Source of the DNA: Sphingobacterium sp.
Lineage (GTDB): Bacteria; Bacteroidota; Bacteroidia; SpSt-205
Length of the DNA stretch: 12,514 nt
Direction of reading: 5' to 3'
NCBI GenBank assembly: GCA_028276345.1
Contig: JAPYWM010000017.1
Span: 1 to 12,514, forward strand
Positions within the stretch are counted from its first letter, which is position 1; each line of letters starts with the position of its first letter. The notes under the pieces are model-generated. The model did not search any database, was not told the DNA's origin, and saw only the letters and a program-made list of their open reading frames with translations. This document shows, piece after piece, positions 1 through 6,940 of this stretch. The position numbers were made by a program, and so were the translations under genes.

Positions 1-2
1 CC

Positions 3-10
3 TACCTTTG
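3..10 (+). promoter_or_regulatory. Bacteroidota-type -7 promoter element for the ceramidase-like gene
   Basis: The sequence TACCTTTG matches the Bacteroidota -7 consensus TAnnTTTG exactly. Only four bases separate its last G from the GTG start at 15, so transcription would begin at or next to the start codon. The -33 region lies outside the window. The same motif sits just upstream of three other starts in the window, which supports this call, although an 8-base motif at a window edge could be chance. Confidence 0.6.
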
Positions 11-14
11 TCTC

Positions 15-1634
15 GTGTGGAAAGTCGGCGCCGCTAAGGCAGACATCACCTACTTTGAGCCGGGGATAGGCCTCTTAGGCTGGGGCAATAGCCGTCATGT
101 TGCGCACACCGTGGAATCCCCGCTCTATGCACGGGCCTTTGCCTTTGAGACCGAGAACGAAGGCCCTTACTTCTGGATAGAGGTAGACCTGGGGATGGCC
201 ACCGTAGCTGTGTATCAGGAGGCTTATCGCCGCCTGCGCATGACCTTCCCAGCCCTGGAAATGGCCCACCTCCTGATTACTGCCAATCACACCCACGCCG
301 CACCTGCCGGCTACTCCTATCACCTGCTTTACCATATCAATACACCCGGCTTTCATCGGGGGTTCTTCGAAAAAATCGTCTCCGGCATCGTAGAAGCCGC
401 CCAAAAAGCCTACCAAAATCGCCAGCCCGCCGAAATCTTCTACGCTGAAGAGGCTTTTCCACCCCATGTGCCTATCGCTTTCAACCGGGCTATGCCTGCC
501 TTCCTGAAAAATAAAGGCGTGGATCCCCGCCTAAGCGATCATCCGGAGCTCTGTGTGGACCGCACGGCTTATCAGATTACCATTCAGCCGGCTGGCCACC
601 TGATAAACTGGTTTGGCACGCACACCACCACCATCCAGGAGACCAGTCTCTTTATCAGCTCCGACCACAAGGGCTACGCCGCAGAGCACTGTGAGGGGAG
701 TGGCAGGCGAGTGGCTGCCTTTGCGCAAACGACGGCTGGCGACGTCACGCCAAATCATTACGCCTTTCCGGGCATACGGGTGCGGCGAGGCCCCACCCCG
801 AATCCTATCGAAAACCGCCGACTTCTGGGCCAATACCAGGCTGACATGGCCCTCCACCTCACCCAGCGGGGCGAACCGCTCCCCCCTCTCCTCCGAAGCT
901 GGCATAGCTGGGTAGACTTCTCCCAGGTAGCGGTGGAGGAGCCCTACACCCGGGGGCGGGGGCGAGGACGAACCGGCTATGGGGCTATTGGCCCAGCTAT
1001 GATTGGCGGCACGGCCGAAGGAGGAGGCATACCCCCCGAAGCCGTCCGCCTAATCTCCCTCTTAGCTCGCCTACGGGGCCTCACCGACCCCGCCATCCAC
1101 GGCAATAAGCCCATCCTCATAGACACCGTATCAAAACGCATCTTTGGCACTCGCCGCTGGGATACGCTCCCGCTGCCACCGGCTGATCCCGCCGTACGCT
1201 ATATGCAATGGATTGCCCGCCAGCGGGGCAAGTACGTCCCCCTCCCCCTCATCCCCCAGGTCCTACCCGTGGCTATCTGGCAAATCGGTTTCCTCGCCCT
1301 CATCGCCCTGCCCTTCGAGCCGACCACCATGGCCGGCCGCCTCATCAAAGAACGCCTCACGCCTCTCCTGACCCCCTTAGGCATCAAGCACCTCATCGTC
1401 CAAGGCTACACCAATGGCTACGCGGGCTACCTCACCACCTACGAGGAGTATCAGTACCAGCGCTACGAGGGCGGCCACACGCCCTTCGGGAAGTTCCAGC
1501 TCGCCGCCGTAGAAAAAGTCCTATCAGAGCTCCTCGCCGGCACCTGGCAAGGCGTCTCCCCGCCCCTTCACCTAACGCCCGATGAGGCAGAAAAAGTACT
1601 TTTCACCTATGAGCTGGCCCGTCGACTGCACTAA
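15..1634 (+). CDS. Neutral/alkaline ceramidase-like hydrolase
   Basis: This 539-residue protein resembles the N-terminal catalytic domain of neutral ceramidases, which hydrolyse the amide bond of ceramide to sphingosine and fatty acid. Family landmarks appear in order: HTH at residues 92-94, GTH with H203, SSDHKGYAA, GDVTPN at 242-247, PFEPTTMAGR with E435, and GYTNGYAGY around 468-472. H92 or H94, H203, E435 and a Tyr near 469-472 fit the zinc ligands known from the Pseudomonas enzyme. The catalytic Ser of the usual GDVSPN motif is Thr here (T245). The protein lacks most of the extra C-terminal domain found in longer, roughly 650-residue members. No signal peptide follows the chosen GTG. That start is favoured by the promoter motif at 3-10, but the frame is open to the window edge, so an upstream start with a signal sequence cannot be excluded. 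The gene overlaps the next one by 26 nt. Confidence 0.8.
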   Translation: MWKVGAAKADITYFEPGIGLLGWGNSRHVAHTVESPLYARAFAFETENEGPYFWIEVDLGMATVAVYQEAYRRLRMTFPALEMAHLLITANHTHAAPAGYSYHLLYHINTPGFHRGFFEKIVSGIVEAAQKAYQNRQPAEIFYAEEAFPPHVPIAFNRAMPAFLKNKGVDPRLSDHPELCVDRTAYQITIQPAGHLINWFGTHTTTIQETSLFISSDHKGYAAEHCEGSGRRVAAFAQTTAGDVTPNHYAFPGIRVRRGPTPNPIENRRLLGQYQADMALHLTQRGEPLPPLLRSWHSWVDFSQVAVEEPYTRGRGRGRTGYGAIGPAMIGGTAEGGGIPPEAVRLISLLARLRGLTDPAIHGNKPILIDTVSKRIFGTRRWDTLPLPPADPAVRYMQWIARQRGKYVPLPLIPQVLPVAIWQIGFLALIALPFEPTTMAGRLIKERLTPLLTPLGIKHLIVQGYTNGYAGYLTTYEEYQYQRYEGGHTPFGKFQLAAVEKVLSELLAGTWQGVSPPLHLTPDEAEKVLFTYELARRLH

Positions 1635-3534
1635 GAACGCTTCTGTCCTGGGAGCCCTACTGACCCTGATGTCTCTTCTGTGCGGGCAGACCATTATCCG
1701 TAGCCGGGCATACGGGGGCAGTATGGCGGATGTGCTGGTAAAAGCTTTCCAGGACCCGAACGGCTATACCTTAGTCGGCCACACCCGCTCGCGCGACGGC
1801 CTACTCAAGCGCACCGGCTATGATGCGGACTTCTGGGTGGTGCGAGTAAATCGCCAAGGCGAAGTGCTTTGGCACGCTACCTATGGAGCCGAAGGCGATG
1901 AAGAGCTTACCGACGCATATCGCTTTCCGGACGGCAGCTTCCTCCTCGTCGGGTGGACCGACTCCAAAAGCCTTTCCCACGGCAAGCGCGACGCTTATGT
2001 CGTTCGCATAGACCCCCTCGGTAAAGTCCTCTACCAGAAGGCTTTTGGGGGAAGCGGCAACGATGTGGCCCGGGGCGTGGGGGTGCTAAGTGACTCGGTC
2101 ATCGTCGTCGTGGGCGAAATCGGCTCCATCGACTCCCTCCTCTGCCCCAAACACCGGGGAGGGACCGATGGCTGGCTTCTGCGCCTTTCGCTGAAAGGAG
2201 ACCTCCTCAGCTCACACAACTGGGGCGGTAGTCATCAGGACTACCTGCGGCTCGTGATACCGCTCTCACCCGATACCATCTGGCTGGTAGGGGCTTCTGA
2301 CTCGCAGGACGGTGATATTAGCAATCCCCTGGGCAAAATGGATATATGGTTAGTGGAGGTGGATAGGGCCGGGAACTTCCGACGAAGCTGGAATATTGGG
2401 GGAACAGACTTTGAGGAGCCGTATAGCTGGACCCGTTCGCCAGAAGGCGATATCTGGGTGGCTGGGACCACTTTTTCCCGGGCGCTGGTGGCGTATGGGC
2501 GGGCCGATGGCGTGGTATGGAAAATCTTCCCCGAAGGCGCCGCCGAAGTAGCCTGGCAAGGGGGCGGCAGCGGCGACGAGGGCCTCAACTACCTCTCCCG
2601 CCTACCCAATGGGGACTGGATGCTGGCGGGCATGACCAGCTCCCGCGATGGCCTGATCCCCCAGCTCGCAGGCCTGTACGATGGATGGGCAGCCCGGTGG
2701 GCCGCCGATGGTGATTCGCTTCGCTTCTCTATCACCCTCGGCGGCAAAGATGTGGACCGCTGGGAAGCGGCCTTCGAAGCCGAAGGGGGCACTTATGTCA
2801 GCTGGGGCACCACCGCCTCCAAAGGCGACGAGATCGGCGGCATTCGCACTTATGGCAGTGCGGACTTCTGGGGGGTGTGGTGGAAACCCGACACTACCCC
2901 GCCACCGCCCCTCATCCCCGAAGGCCCCACCACCCTTCTGGGCTACATCCATCTCAGCAGCCAACGCGAAGTGCCTATTACGGTCTTTTTCAGGGACCTG
3001 ATGGGGCAGCTCCTGGATACCCTCACGCTGGAGAAGCCCGGCTTTTTCCGCTGGCAGGCACCTGATACCCTCACCACGGGCATTCGCCTCAGCTGCCACG
3101 CACAGGGCTATGTTTGGAAGGAAATTGCCATCCGTATGCGCCCGCACCAAGAAAATCGCATAGATATCCGACTGGACTCTATTCGGCCTGGGATACGAAT
3201 GCCGCTGTTTTTTGTGCACTTTGACAAGGGTAGCTCGAGATTGCGACCCGAGGCCTATCCCCAGTTGGATGAGCTTGCGCGATTTTTGCAGGCGCATCCC
3301 AATGTGCGCTTGGAGTTAGCTGGTCATACAGATGGCACCAGCCGGGCTGAAACAGAATTACAACTTTCCCGCGATCGCGCCTTGGCGGTGCGAGACTACC
3401 TGGTGCGTAAAGGCATCGCCCGAGAACGTTTCAATATCGTCGGCTATGGCAAGGCCCGCCCCATCGCTGACAACGAAACCCCCGAAGGCCAGCAAAAAAA
3501 CCGCCGGGTGGAGTTTCGCATCTTAGGGCTCTGA
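1609..3534 (+). CDS. Secreted beta-propeller / OmpA-domain outer-membrane protein
   Basis: From ATG 1609 this is 641 residues. A hydrophobic segment (about 12-25) ending in LLCGQ looks like a signal peptide, possibly of a lipoprotein with C25, although the lipobox is weak. Residues about 28-435 contain seven repeats, each opening with a GG-x-x-x-D-like turn (YGGSMAD, YGAEGDE, FGGSGND, WGGSHQD, IGGTDFE, GGGSGDE, LGGKDVD) and closing with a DxW-like strand, which suggests a seven-bladed beta-propeller. A proline stretch leads to a beta-rich module (about 443-530) resembling a carboxypeptidase-regulatory-like fold. Residues about 531-641 are an OmpA/MotB C-terminal domain with HTDG and LSRDRA. 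D575 and R590 match the diaminopimelate-binding pair of OmpA, so the protein probably anchors to peptidoglycan. The start is uncertain: ATG 1582 adds nine residues, and ATG 1669 would destroy the signal peptide. It overlaps the ceramidase-like gene and is probably co-transcribed with it. Confidence 0.85.
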   Translation: MSWPVDCTKNASVLGALLTLMSLLCGQTIIRSRAYGGSMADVLVKAFQDPNGYTLVGHTRSRDGLLKRTGYDADFWVVRVNRQGEVLWHATYGAEGDEELTDAYRFPDGSFLLVGWTDSKSLSHGKRDAYVVRIDPLGKVLYQKAFGGSGNDVARGVGVLSDSVIVVVGEIGSIDSLLCPKHRGGTDGWLLRLSLKGDLLSSHNWGGSHQDYLRLVIPLSPDTIWLVGASDSQDGDISNPLGKMDIWLVEVDRAGNFRRSWNIGGTDFEEPYSWTRSPEGDIWVAGTTFSRALVAYGRADGVVWKIFPEGAAEVAWQGGGSGDEGLNYLSRLPNGDWMLAGMTSSRDGLIPQLAGLYDGWAARWAADGDSLRFSITLGGKDVDRWEAAFEAEGGTYVSWGTTASKGDEIGGIRTYGSADFWGVWWKPDTTPPPPLIPEGPTTLLGYIHLSSQREVPITVFFRDLMGQLLDTLTLEKPGFFRWQAPDTLTTGIRLSCHAQGYVWKEIAIRMRPHQENRIDIRLDSIRPGIRMPLFFVHFDKGSSRLRPEAYPQLDELARFLQAHPNVRLELAGHTDGTSRAETELQLSRDRALAVRDYLVRKGIARERFNIVGYGKARPIADNETPEGQQKNRRVEFRILGL

Positions 3535-4650
3535 GTCTAAAAAGTGCCAGTAGCGCCGACTTAGCGTCCACACCACTACGCAGTACGCCTCCGGATACCG
3601 CTGCGGCTCCCAGATAAAGACATTTTCTACGCCCCCATTCAGCCAGCCGTCATAAAGCCGTAAAACCTCCTCGTAGCGACGGTTTAGGAGCTTGATCTTG
3701 ATAGGCTGGCTCTGCTCTACGTATAACCGCAAAAATCCCTGCCTGGCATCCATCTGAAAGGGAGGTGTGTATAGCTGCGGCTGAATAGAAAGAGGAAGGG
3801 AGGTCAGGGTATCCCCCTCCGGCGCCCGGTACGCGAGGCGATAGGTACAGGGGATATCGGATAGCGTCGTAGTGTCGTAGTACTGAAGTTTATACCGGCC
3901 GGGTTCTGGGCAGGGCTGGGTGGCTATTACCTGCCAGGCCTGCGACGCACACTGCCGCTCAATAAAGTACTCTGTGCACGCTTCCCGGACCTCTACCTCG
4001 TAAGTAAGCCATGTGCCCATGGAGTCCGACTCGCCGTAGAGATTGCTAAAGCGGATCAAGGCGTAAAGAAGCTTTTCTTTCTCCTCGTTGGCTGTTGTAT
4101 ACCGCCACTGGCCCCGAATAAGGGCGACACCTGTGATGGGGTCCGGGTCCCAAGGGACATACTGCCAAATAGGCGCCGTCTCAGAGGGGATGTAAAAAGA
4201 GATAGGCTTGCCGCGGTCCGAGATATGGATGCCCGAGTCTGGCAAAAAGCGCACCTGCGGAATAGGCGCCAGATAAAGCCCCGCACGCGCCTGTCCCGTG
4301 GGGTCCAAGAGAATAGCATAATGCCCCGCCTGCGTGGCATCCGGAATCCGAATCAGGAAGTTGGGATGCCGATGCAGGGCGATGTCTCCCCCTGATTTGG
4401 TGATGGTGAGCCGCTGCCGGGGCGGAATGACCACACCAGCTGGAAATTCAAACGAATAATCCCGCGTCACCAGCAGCCACCCCCCCATAGCAAGCGGCAC
4501 CTTCGTCGGATTGTAGAGGTCTATCCGATGAAGGGCATTTTCCCGATAAACACCCGGGATAAACCGAACAATCTGAGGCGTTTGGGCCCAGTTGACTCCC
4601 CCTATCAGAAGGAGCATCAGCCAACTTCCACCTCCCCGGAGATACCCCAC
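3523..4650 (-). CDS. Secreted protein with lamin-tail-like domain
   Basis: This 375-residue protein starts with GTG and carries a clear signal peptide: a short basic start, a hydrophobic stretch WLMLLLIGG, and likely cleavage after WA near residue 22. Residues about 30-90 (IDLYNPTKVPLAMGGWLL, then FPAGVVIPPRQRLTI) follow the lamin-tail domain pattern, an Ig-like fold common in bacterial exported proteins. The middle is not recognisable and has several cysteines (EACTEY, RQCAS, QPCPE, IPCTY) that could form disulfides. The last 75 residues (KLLNRRYEEVLRLYDG, FIWEP, YCVVVW) resemble FlgD-like or type IX secretion C-terminal sorting folds, but this is inference. The gene overlaps the propeller-OmpA gene tail to tail by 12 nt. 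It lies 43 nt downstream of the cystathionine beta-synthase gene on the same strand. No Shine-Dalgarno is seen; a TCTTTTTG one mismatch from the -7 motif precedes the GTG. Confidence 0.7.
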   Translation of the reverse strand: MGYLRGGGSWLMLLLIGGVNWAQTPQIVRFIPGVYRENALHRIDLYNPTKVPLAMGGWLLVTRDYSFEFPAGVVIPPRQRLTITKSGGDIALHRHPNFLIRIPDATQAGHYAILLDPTGQARAGLYLAPIPQVRFLPDSGIHISDRGKPISFYIPSETAPIWQYVPWDPDPITGVALIRGQWRYTTANEEKEKLLYALIRFSNLYGESDSMGTWLTYEVEVREACTEYFIERQCASQAWQVIATQPCPEPGRYKLQYYDTTTLSDIPCTYRLAYRAPEGDTLTSLPLSIQPQLYTPPFQMDARQGFLRLYVEQSQPIKIKLLNRRYEEVLRLYDGWLNGGVENVFIWEPQRYPEAYCVVVWTLSRRYWHFLDSEP

Positions 4651-4693
4651 CCCAAAAAGAAGACGAAACGCTCTAACGCAGACTATGGGCGTT

Positions 4694-6070
4694 TCAAGGC
4701 GTACTTTCTACCAGGGCATGAAGGATGTCCGAGCGGGTAATGATGTCCCACCCATACTCTAACTGCACTAAAAGGGCTGGCATTTGGCGGGTAAGCATTT
4801 TAGAGACGATGTCCACGGGGGTAGAGGGCAGCACAATAGCAGGCGGGTCCAGGGCATACTGATGAACAGGATTTTCCCGAGCGTGCGGATCGTCCATCAA
4901 GACCTCTATCAGGCGCGACTCCGTCAGGAGGCCGTGTACTTTTCCCTCCTCTATCACGGGGATTTGGGAGATCTCGTACAGCTGCATGAGTTCCACAGCT
5001 TTTCGGAGGGGGTCATTGGGGCTGACGGTGGCTAAGCCCTGGAGTTTGCGGTCTTTATGTGCGAGGACGTCGCCCACCGTCAGCTCGGCTGTTCGCTCCA
5101 GAAATCCCTGCGCCCGCATCCAGGCGTCGTTGTAGATTTTATTGAGGTAGCGGGTGCCGTGGTCAGGCAGCAGCACCACAACGACATCGCGTTTAGTAAG
5201 GTCTTGGGCGATTTTGAGGGCGGCCCATGCAGCCGAGCCGCTCGACCACCCGACAAATAGGCCCTCATACCGGGCAAGCTTACGCGCCATGAGGGCGCCA
5301 TCCCGATCCGTGACCTTGATCACCCGGTCGATTAGCGACAGGTCCAAGTTGCCCGGGACGATATCCTCGCCAATGCCCTCCGTGAGATAGGGGTAGATTT
5401 CCTTGGGGTCTATTTGGCCGGTTTCATGGAGCTTTTGAAAGACGGAGCCGTAGGTGTCTACACCAATAACCTGAACGTTGGGGTTTTGTTCTTTGAGGTA
5501 CTGGGCGATGCCGCAGATGGTACCGGTGGTTCCCATCCCCGCCACGAAGTGGGTGATGCGCCCTTCTGTTTGCTCCCAGATTTCTGGGCCGGTAGTCTCG
5601 TAATGGGCTTGGCGGTTGTTGAGGTTGTCGTACTGATTTGGGTAAAAGGCGTTGGGGATTTCTTGGGCGAGGCGGCGGGCCACACTGTAGTACGAACGGG
5701 GGTCATCGGGGGCGACGTTTGTAGGGGTGATGATCACTTCGGCGCCGAGGGCGCGCAGGGCGTCTATTTTTTCTTTGGATTGCTTGTCTGGGATGGTGAA
5801 GATACACCGATAGCCTTTGACGGCGGCGACGAGGGCCAGCCCCATGCCGGTATTGCCCGAGGTGGCTTCGATGATAGTTCCTCCCGGCTTGAGGAGGCCG
5901 CTGCGCTCGGCCTCTTCGATCATTTTGAGGCCGATGCGGTCTTTGACGCTATGGCCGGGGTTAAAGTACTCGACTTTAGCTAGGATGGTCGGGGCCAGCC
6001 CTCGTGTAACGGCGTTGAGCTGGATGAGGGGGGTACGGCCGATGGTTTCCAGGATATTCCGGTACCACAT
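4694..6070 (-). CDS. cbs: Cystathionine beta-synthase-type PLP enzyme with CBS-domain pair
   Basis: This 458-residue protein is a fold-type II PLP enzyme of the cysteine synthase/cystathionine beta-synthase family, acting in cytosolic sulfur amino acid metabolism (condensation of serine or an activated serine with homocysteine or sulfide). K43 in NPGHSVKDR is the Schiff-base lysine. TSGNTG at 70-75 is the substrate loop and GMGTTGT binds the PLP phosphate. The segment LLPDHGTRYLNKIYNDAWM is typical of cystathionine beta-synthases rather than short CysK/CysM enzymes. Residues about 328-458 form two CBS motifs, a regulatory Bateman module that in relatives senses adenosyl ligands. The N-terminal heme-binding extension of animal enzymes is absent. 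ATG 6070 lies 12 nt after the stop of the Trp-rich gene, so the two are probably one operon. No Shine-Dalgarno is visible. Substrate preference (cysteine synthase or cystathionine synthase) cannot be settled from sequence. Confidence 0.92.
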   Translation of the reverse strand: MWYRNILETIGRTPLIQLNAVTRGLAPTILAKVEYFNPGHSVKDRIGLKMIEEAERSGLLKPGGTIIEATSGNTGMGLALVAAVKGYRCIFTIPDKQSKEKIDALRALGAEVIITPTNVAPDDPRSYYSVARRLAQEIPNAFYPNQYDNLNNRQAHYETTGPEIWEQTEGRITHFVAGMGTTGTICGIAQYLKEQNPNVQVIGVDTYGSVFQKLHETGQIDPKEIYPYLTEGIGEDIVPGNLDLSLIDRVIKVTDRDGALMARKLARYEGLFVGWSSGSAAWAALKIAQDLTKRDVVVVLLPDHGTRYLNKIYNDAWMRAQGFLERTAELTVGDVLAHKDRKLQGLATVSPNDPLRKAVELMQLYEISQIPVIEEGKVHGLLTESRLIEVLMDDPHARENPVHQYALDPPAIVLPSTPVDIVSKMLTRQMPALLVQLEYGWDIITRSDILHALVESTP

Positions 6071-6082
6071 AGGGGAGTAGGC

Positions 6083-6856
6083 TTAGCGGGGGCGGGTGGT
6101 AGCGCCGGAGGAGGAACGAACGCCCCCGCCACCTGTGCTACCGCTCTGGATGGAGGGGCGGGCGCCGCCCCCGTATCCCGACGAGGGAGAAGGCGAATAA
6201 GAAGGCCGCGAGGGACTTGTAGAGGAGGGGGCTGCCGTGCGACGCGGCGGTGTCCCACCCCCGGGCGTCACGACTGTACTGCGCGGCGGGGTGTAGGTCG
6301 TGCTGCCACTGGGCGTTGTGTAGGTGCGCGGGCGATAGTTGTACCGGGGCGCAGAGGAAGTGCCCCCACTGGAAGGGCTCATCCACCAGCCCGGGCCAGC
6401 ATAATAGCTCCAGCCCCACCCCGGCGAGTAGTACCACCCTGGCCCTGCATAGGCCGGCCCCATATTCCACCACGGATCCCAGGCTGGGCCCCAGCCAGGC
6501 GCTCCCCAGTAGTTCCATCCCCATCCGGGCGCATACCAGCTCCGCCAGCCCCATGTAGGCCCCCACCCGGCACCCCAACCAGGCCCCCACCACGGATCGT
6601 ACCACACCCCAGTCGAGTACCGACGCACCCGACAAGAGTAGCAGTAGTCATCATCACCCCGGGATGAGCGAGAGAAGTTATCTTCCCGGTTGTCTGTCCA
6701 GAAGGTAGAGGCTTTCGCCTGCTGCTGAGCCTTATTGAGCTTTTCGCGGTCCTTAGCTCGTAGATAGGTATCATTTTTGGAACTGGCCTTCTGGCCAAAG
6801 CAGGCCGGCGTCAGCATCAGCAAAGCCGCCAGTCCAATGAGTCCTCGGGTCTTCAT
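6083..6856 (-). CDS. Secreted Trp/Gly-rich low-complexity protein
   Basis: A 257-residue protein of unknown function. The N-terminus MKTRGLIGLAALLMLTPAC is a signal peptide ending near ACFGQ, either signal peptidase I type or a weak lipobox with C19. A charged stretch (23-67) follows, then a DDDYCYSCRVRRY motif with two cysteines (68-80). Residues 85-158 are extraordinary: repeated PGWG, GWGW, DPWW and YYAGPGW units carry 20 Trp in 74 residues. The tail (159-257) is Ser, Thr, Pro, Gly and Arg rich and probably disordered. The open frame continues upstream beyond ATG 6856, but that extension is antisense to prolyl-tRNA synthetase. The signal peptide, the Shine-Dalgarno sequence (6861-6868) and the promoter (6880-6887) all fix the start at 6856. 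It is the first gene of a likely operon with the cystathionine beta-synthase. A surface or envelope role is inferred from the signal peptide only. Confidence 0.82.
   Translation of the reverse strand: MKTRGLIGLAALLMLTPACFGQKASSKNDTYLRAKDREKLNKAQQQAKASTFWTDNREDNFSRSSRGDDDYCYSCRVRRYSTGVWYDPWWGPGWGAGWGPTWGWRSWYAPGWGWNYWGAPGWGPAWDPWWNMGPAYAGPGWYYSPGWGWSYYAGPGWWMSPSSGGTSSAPRYNYRPRTYTTPSGSTTYTPPRSTVVTPGGGTPPRRTAAPSSTSPSRPSYSPSPSSGYGGGARPSIQSGSTGGGGVRSSSGATTRPR
6383..6604 (-). repeat. Degenerate GW-rich coding repeat
   Basis: This stretch encodes residues 85-158 of the Trp-rich protein. It is built of imperfect 9-24 nt units encoding variants of PGWG, GWGW and DPWW, so the DNA is strongly strand-biased, with the coding strand rich in TGG and GGG. 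The repetition lies within a gene and is not a separate element. Such tracts can change length by slippage or recombination. Confidence 0.75.
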
Positions 6857-6860
6857 ACGT

Positions 6861-6868
6861 CCTCCTTT
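6861..6868 (-). promoter_or_regulatory. Strong Shine-Dalgarno sequence of the Trp-rich gene
   Basis: On the minus strand AAAGGAGG ends four bases before ATG 6856. It is close to a perfect complement of the usual 16S rRNA 3' end. No other gene in the window has such a site: the starts at 15, 1609, 4650, 6070, 6941, 8655, 9206, 11353 and 12020 show none at normal spacing. It decides the start of this gene against a longer upstream reading frame. Confidence 0.8.
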
Positions 6869-6879
6869 CTTACTCAAAA

Positions 6880-6908
6880 CAAATATACGAAAAGTATGCC
6901 AACCCCAA
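6880..6908 (-). promoter_or_regulatory. Promoter of the Trp-rich gene (TTG-N18-TATATTTG)
   Basis: Read on the minus strand, TTG (6908-6906), an 18-bp spacer and TATATTTG (6887-6880) match the Bacteroidota -33/-7 promoter. The same 18-bp spacing occurs at the tRNA promoter in this window. The -7 element ends 23 nt before ATG 6856, leaving a short leader that contains the Shine-Dalgarno sequence. The promoter diverges from, and partly overlaps the region of, the prolyl-tRNA synthetase promoter. Confidence 0.75.
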
Positions 6909-6913
6909 TGCAA

Positions 6914-6922
6914 GGGGGGGGG
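6914..6922 (+). repeat. Run of nine G in the divergent promoter region
   Basis: Nine consecutive G residues lie six to fourteen bases upstream of the TAACTTTG element, within the spacer between the -33 and -7 positions of the prolyl-tRNA synthetase promoter. Homopolymers of this length are prone to slippage in replication and also to sequencing or assembly error. Confidence 0.7.
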
Positions 6923-6927
6923 TGCTG

Positions 6928-6935
6928 TAACTTTG
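6928..6935 (+). promoter_or_regulatory. Bacteroidota-type -7 element for prolyl-tRNA synthetase
   Basis: TAACTTTG matches TAnnTTTG and ends five bases before ATG 6941, so the message would be leaderless or nearly so. There is no good TTG at the expected -33 position; ATG at 6908-6910 is the nearest partial match. The position agrees with homology evidence that translation begins at 6941 and not at the upstream in-frame ATG 6896, which lies before this element. Confidence 0.65.
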
Positions 6936-6940
6936 GCGCC

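Noticed and set aside
1208..1585. Plus-strand +1 frame ORF rich in Pro, Arg and His within the ceramidase-like gene
   Set aside because: Composition is that of an out-of-frame GC-rich shadow; the catalytic motifs are in the other frame.
2602..3297. 231-codon minus-strand ORF opposite the propeller-OmpA gene
   Set aside because: The sense strand has clear domains and repeats; the antisense frame has no recognisable motif and is explained by GC-rich third positions.
5414..5983. 189-codon plus-strand ORF opposite the cystathionine beta-synthase gene
   Set aside because: It mirrors the conserved PLP-enzyme sequence and shows no independent motif.
6383..6604. CRISPR-like or tandem repeat array in the GW-rich region
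   Set aside because: Repeat units are irregular, have no spacers and stay in one reading frame; they are coding low complexity.
6896..6940. Longer proS start at ATG 6896
   Set aside because: It would add 15 residues with a GGGCCNFG stretch, lies upstream of the -7 element and does not fit the family N-terminus.
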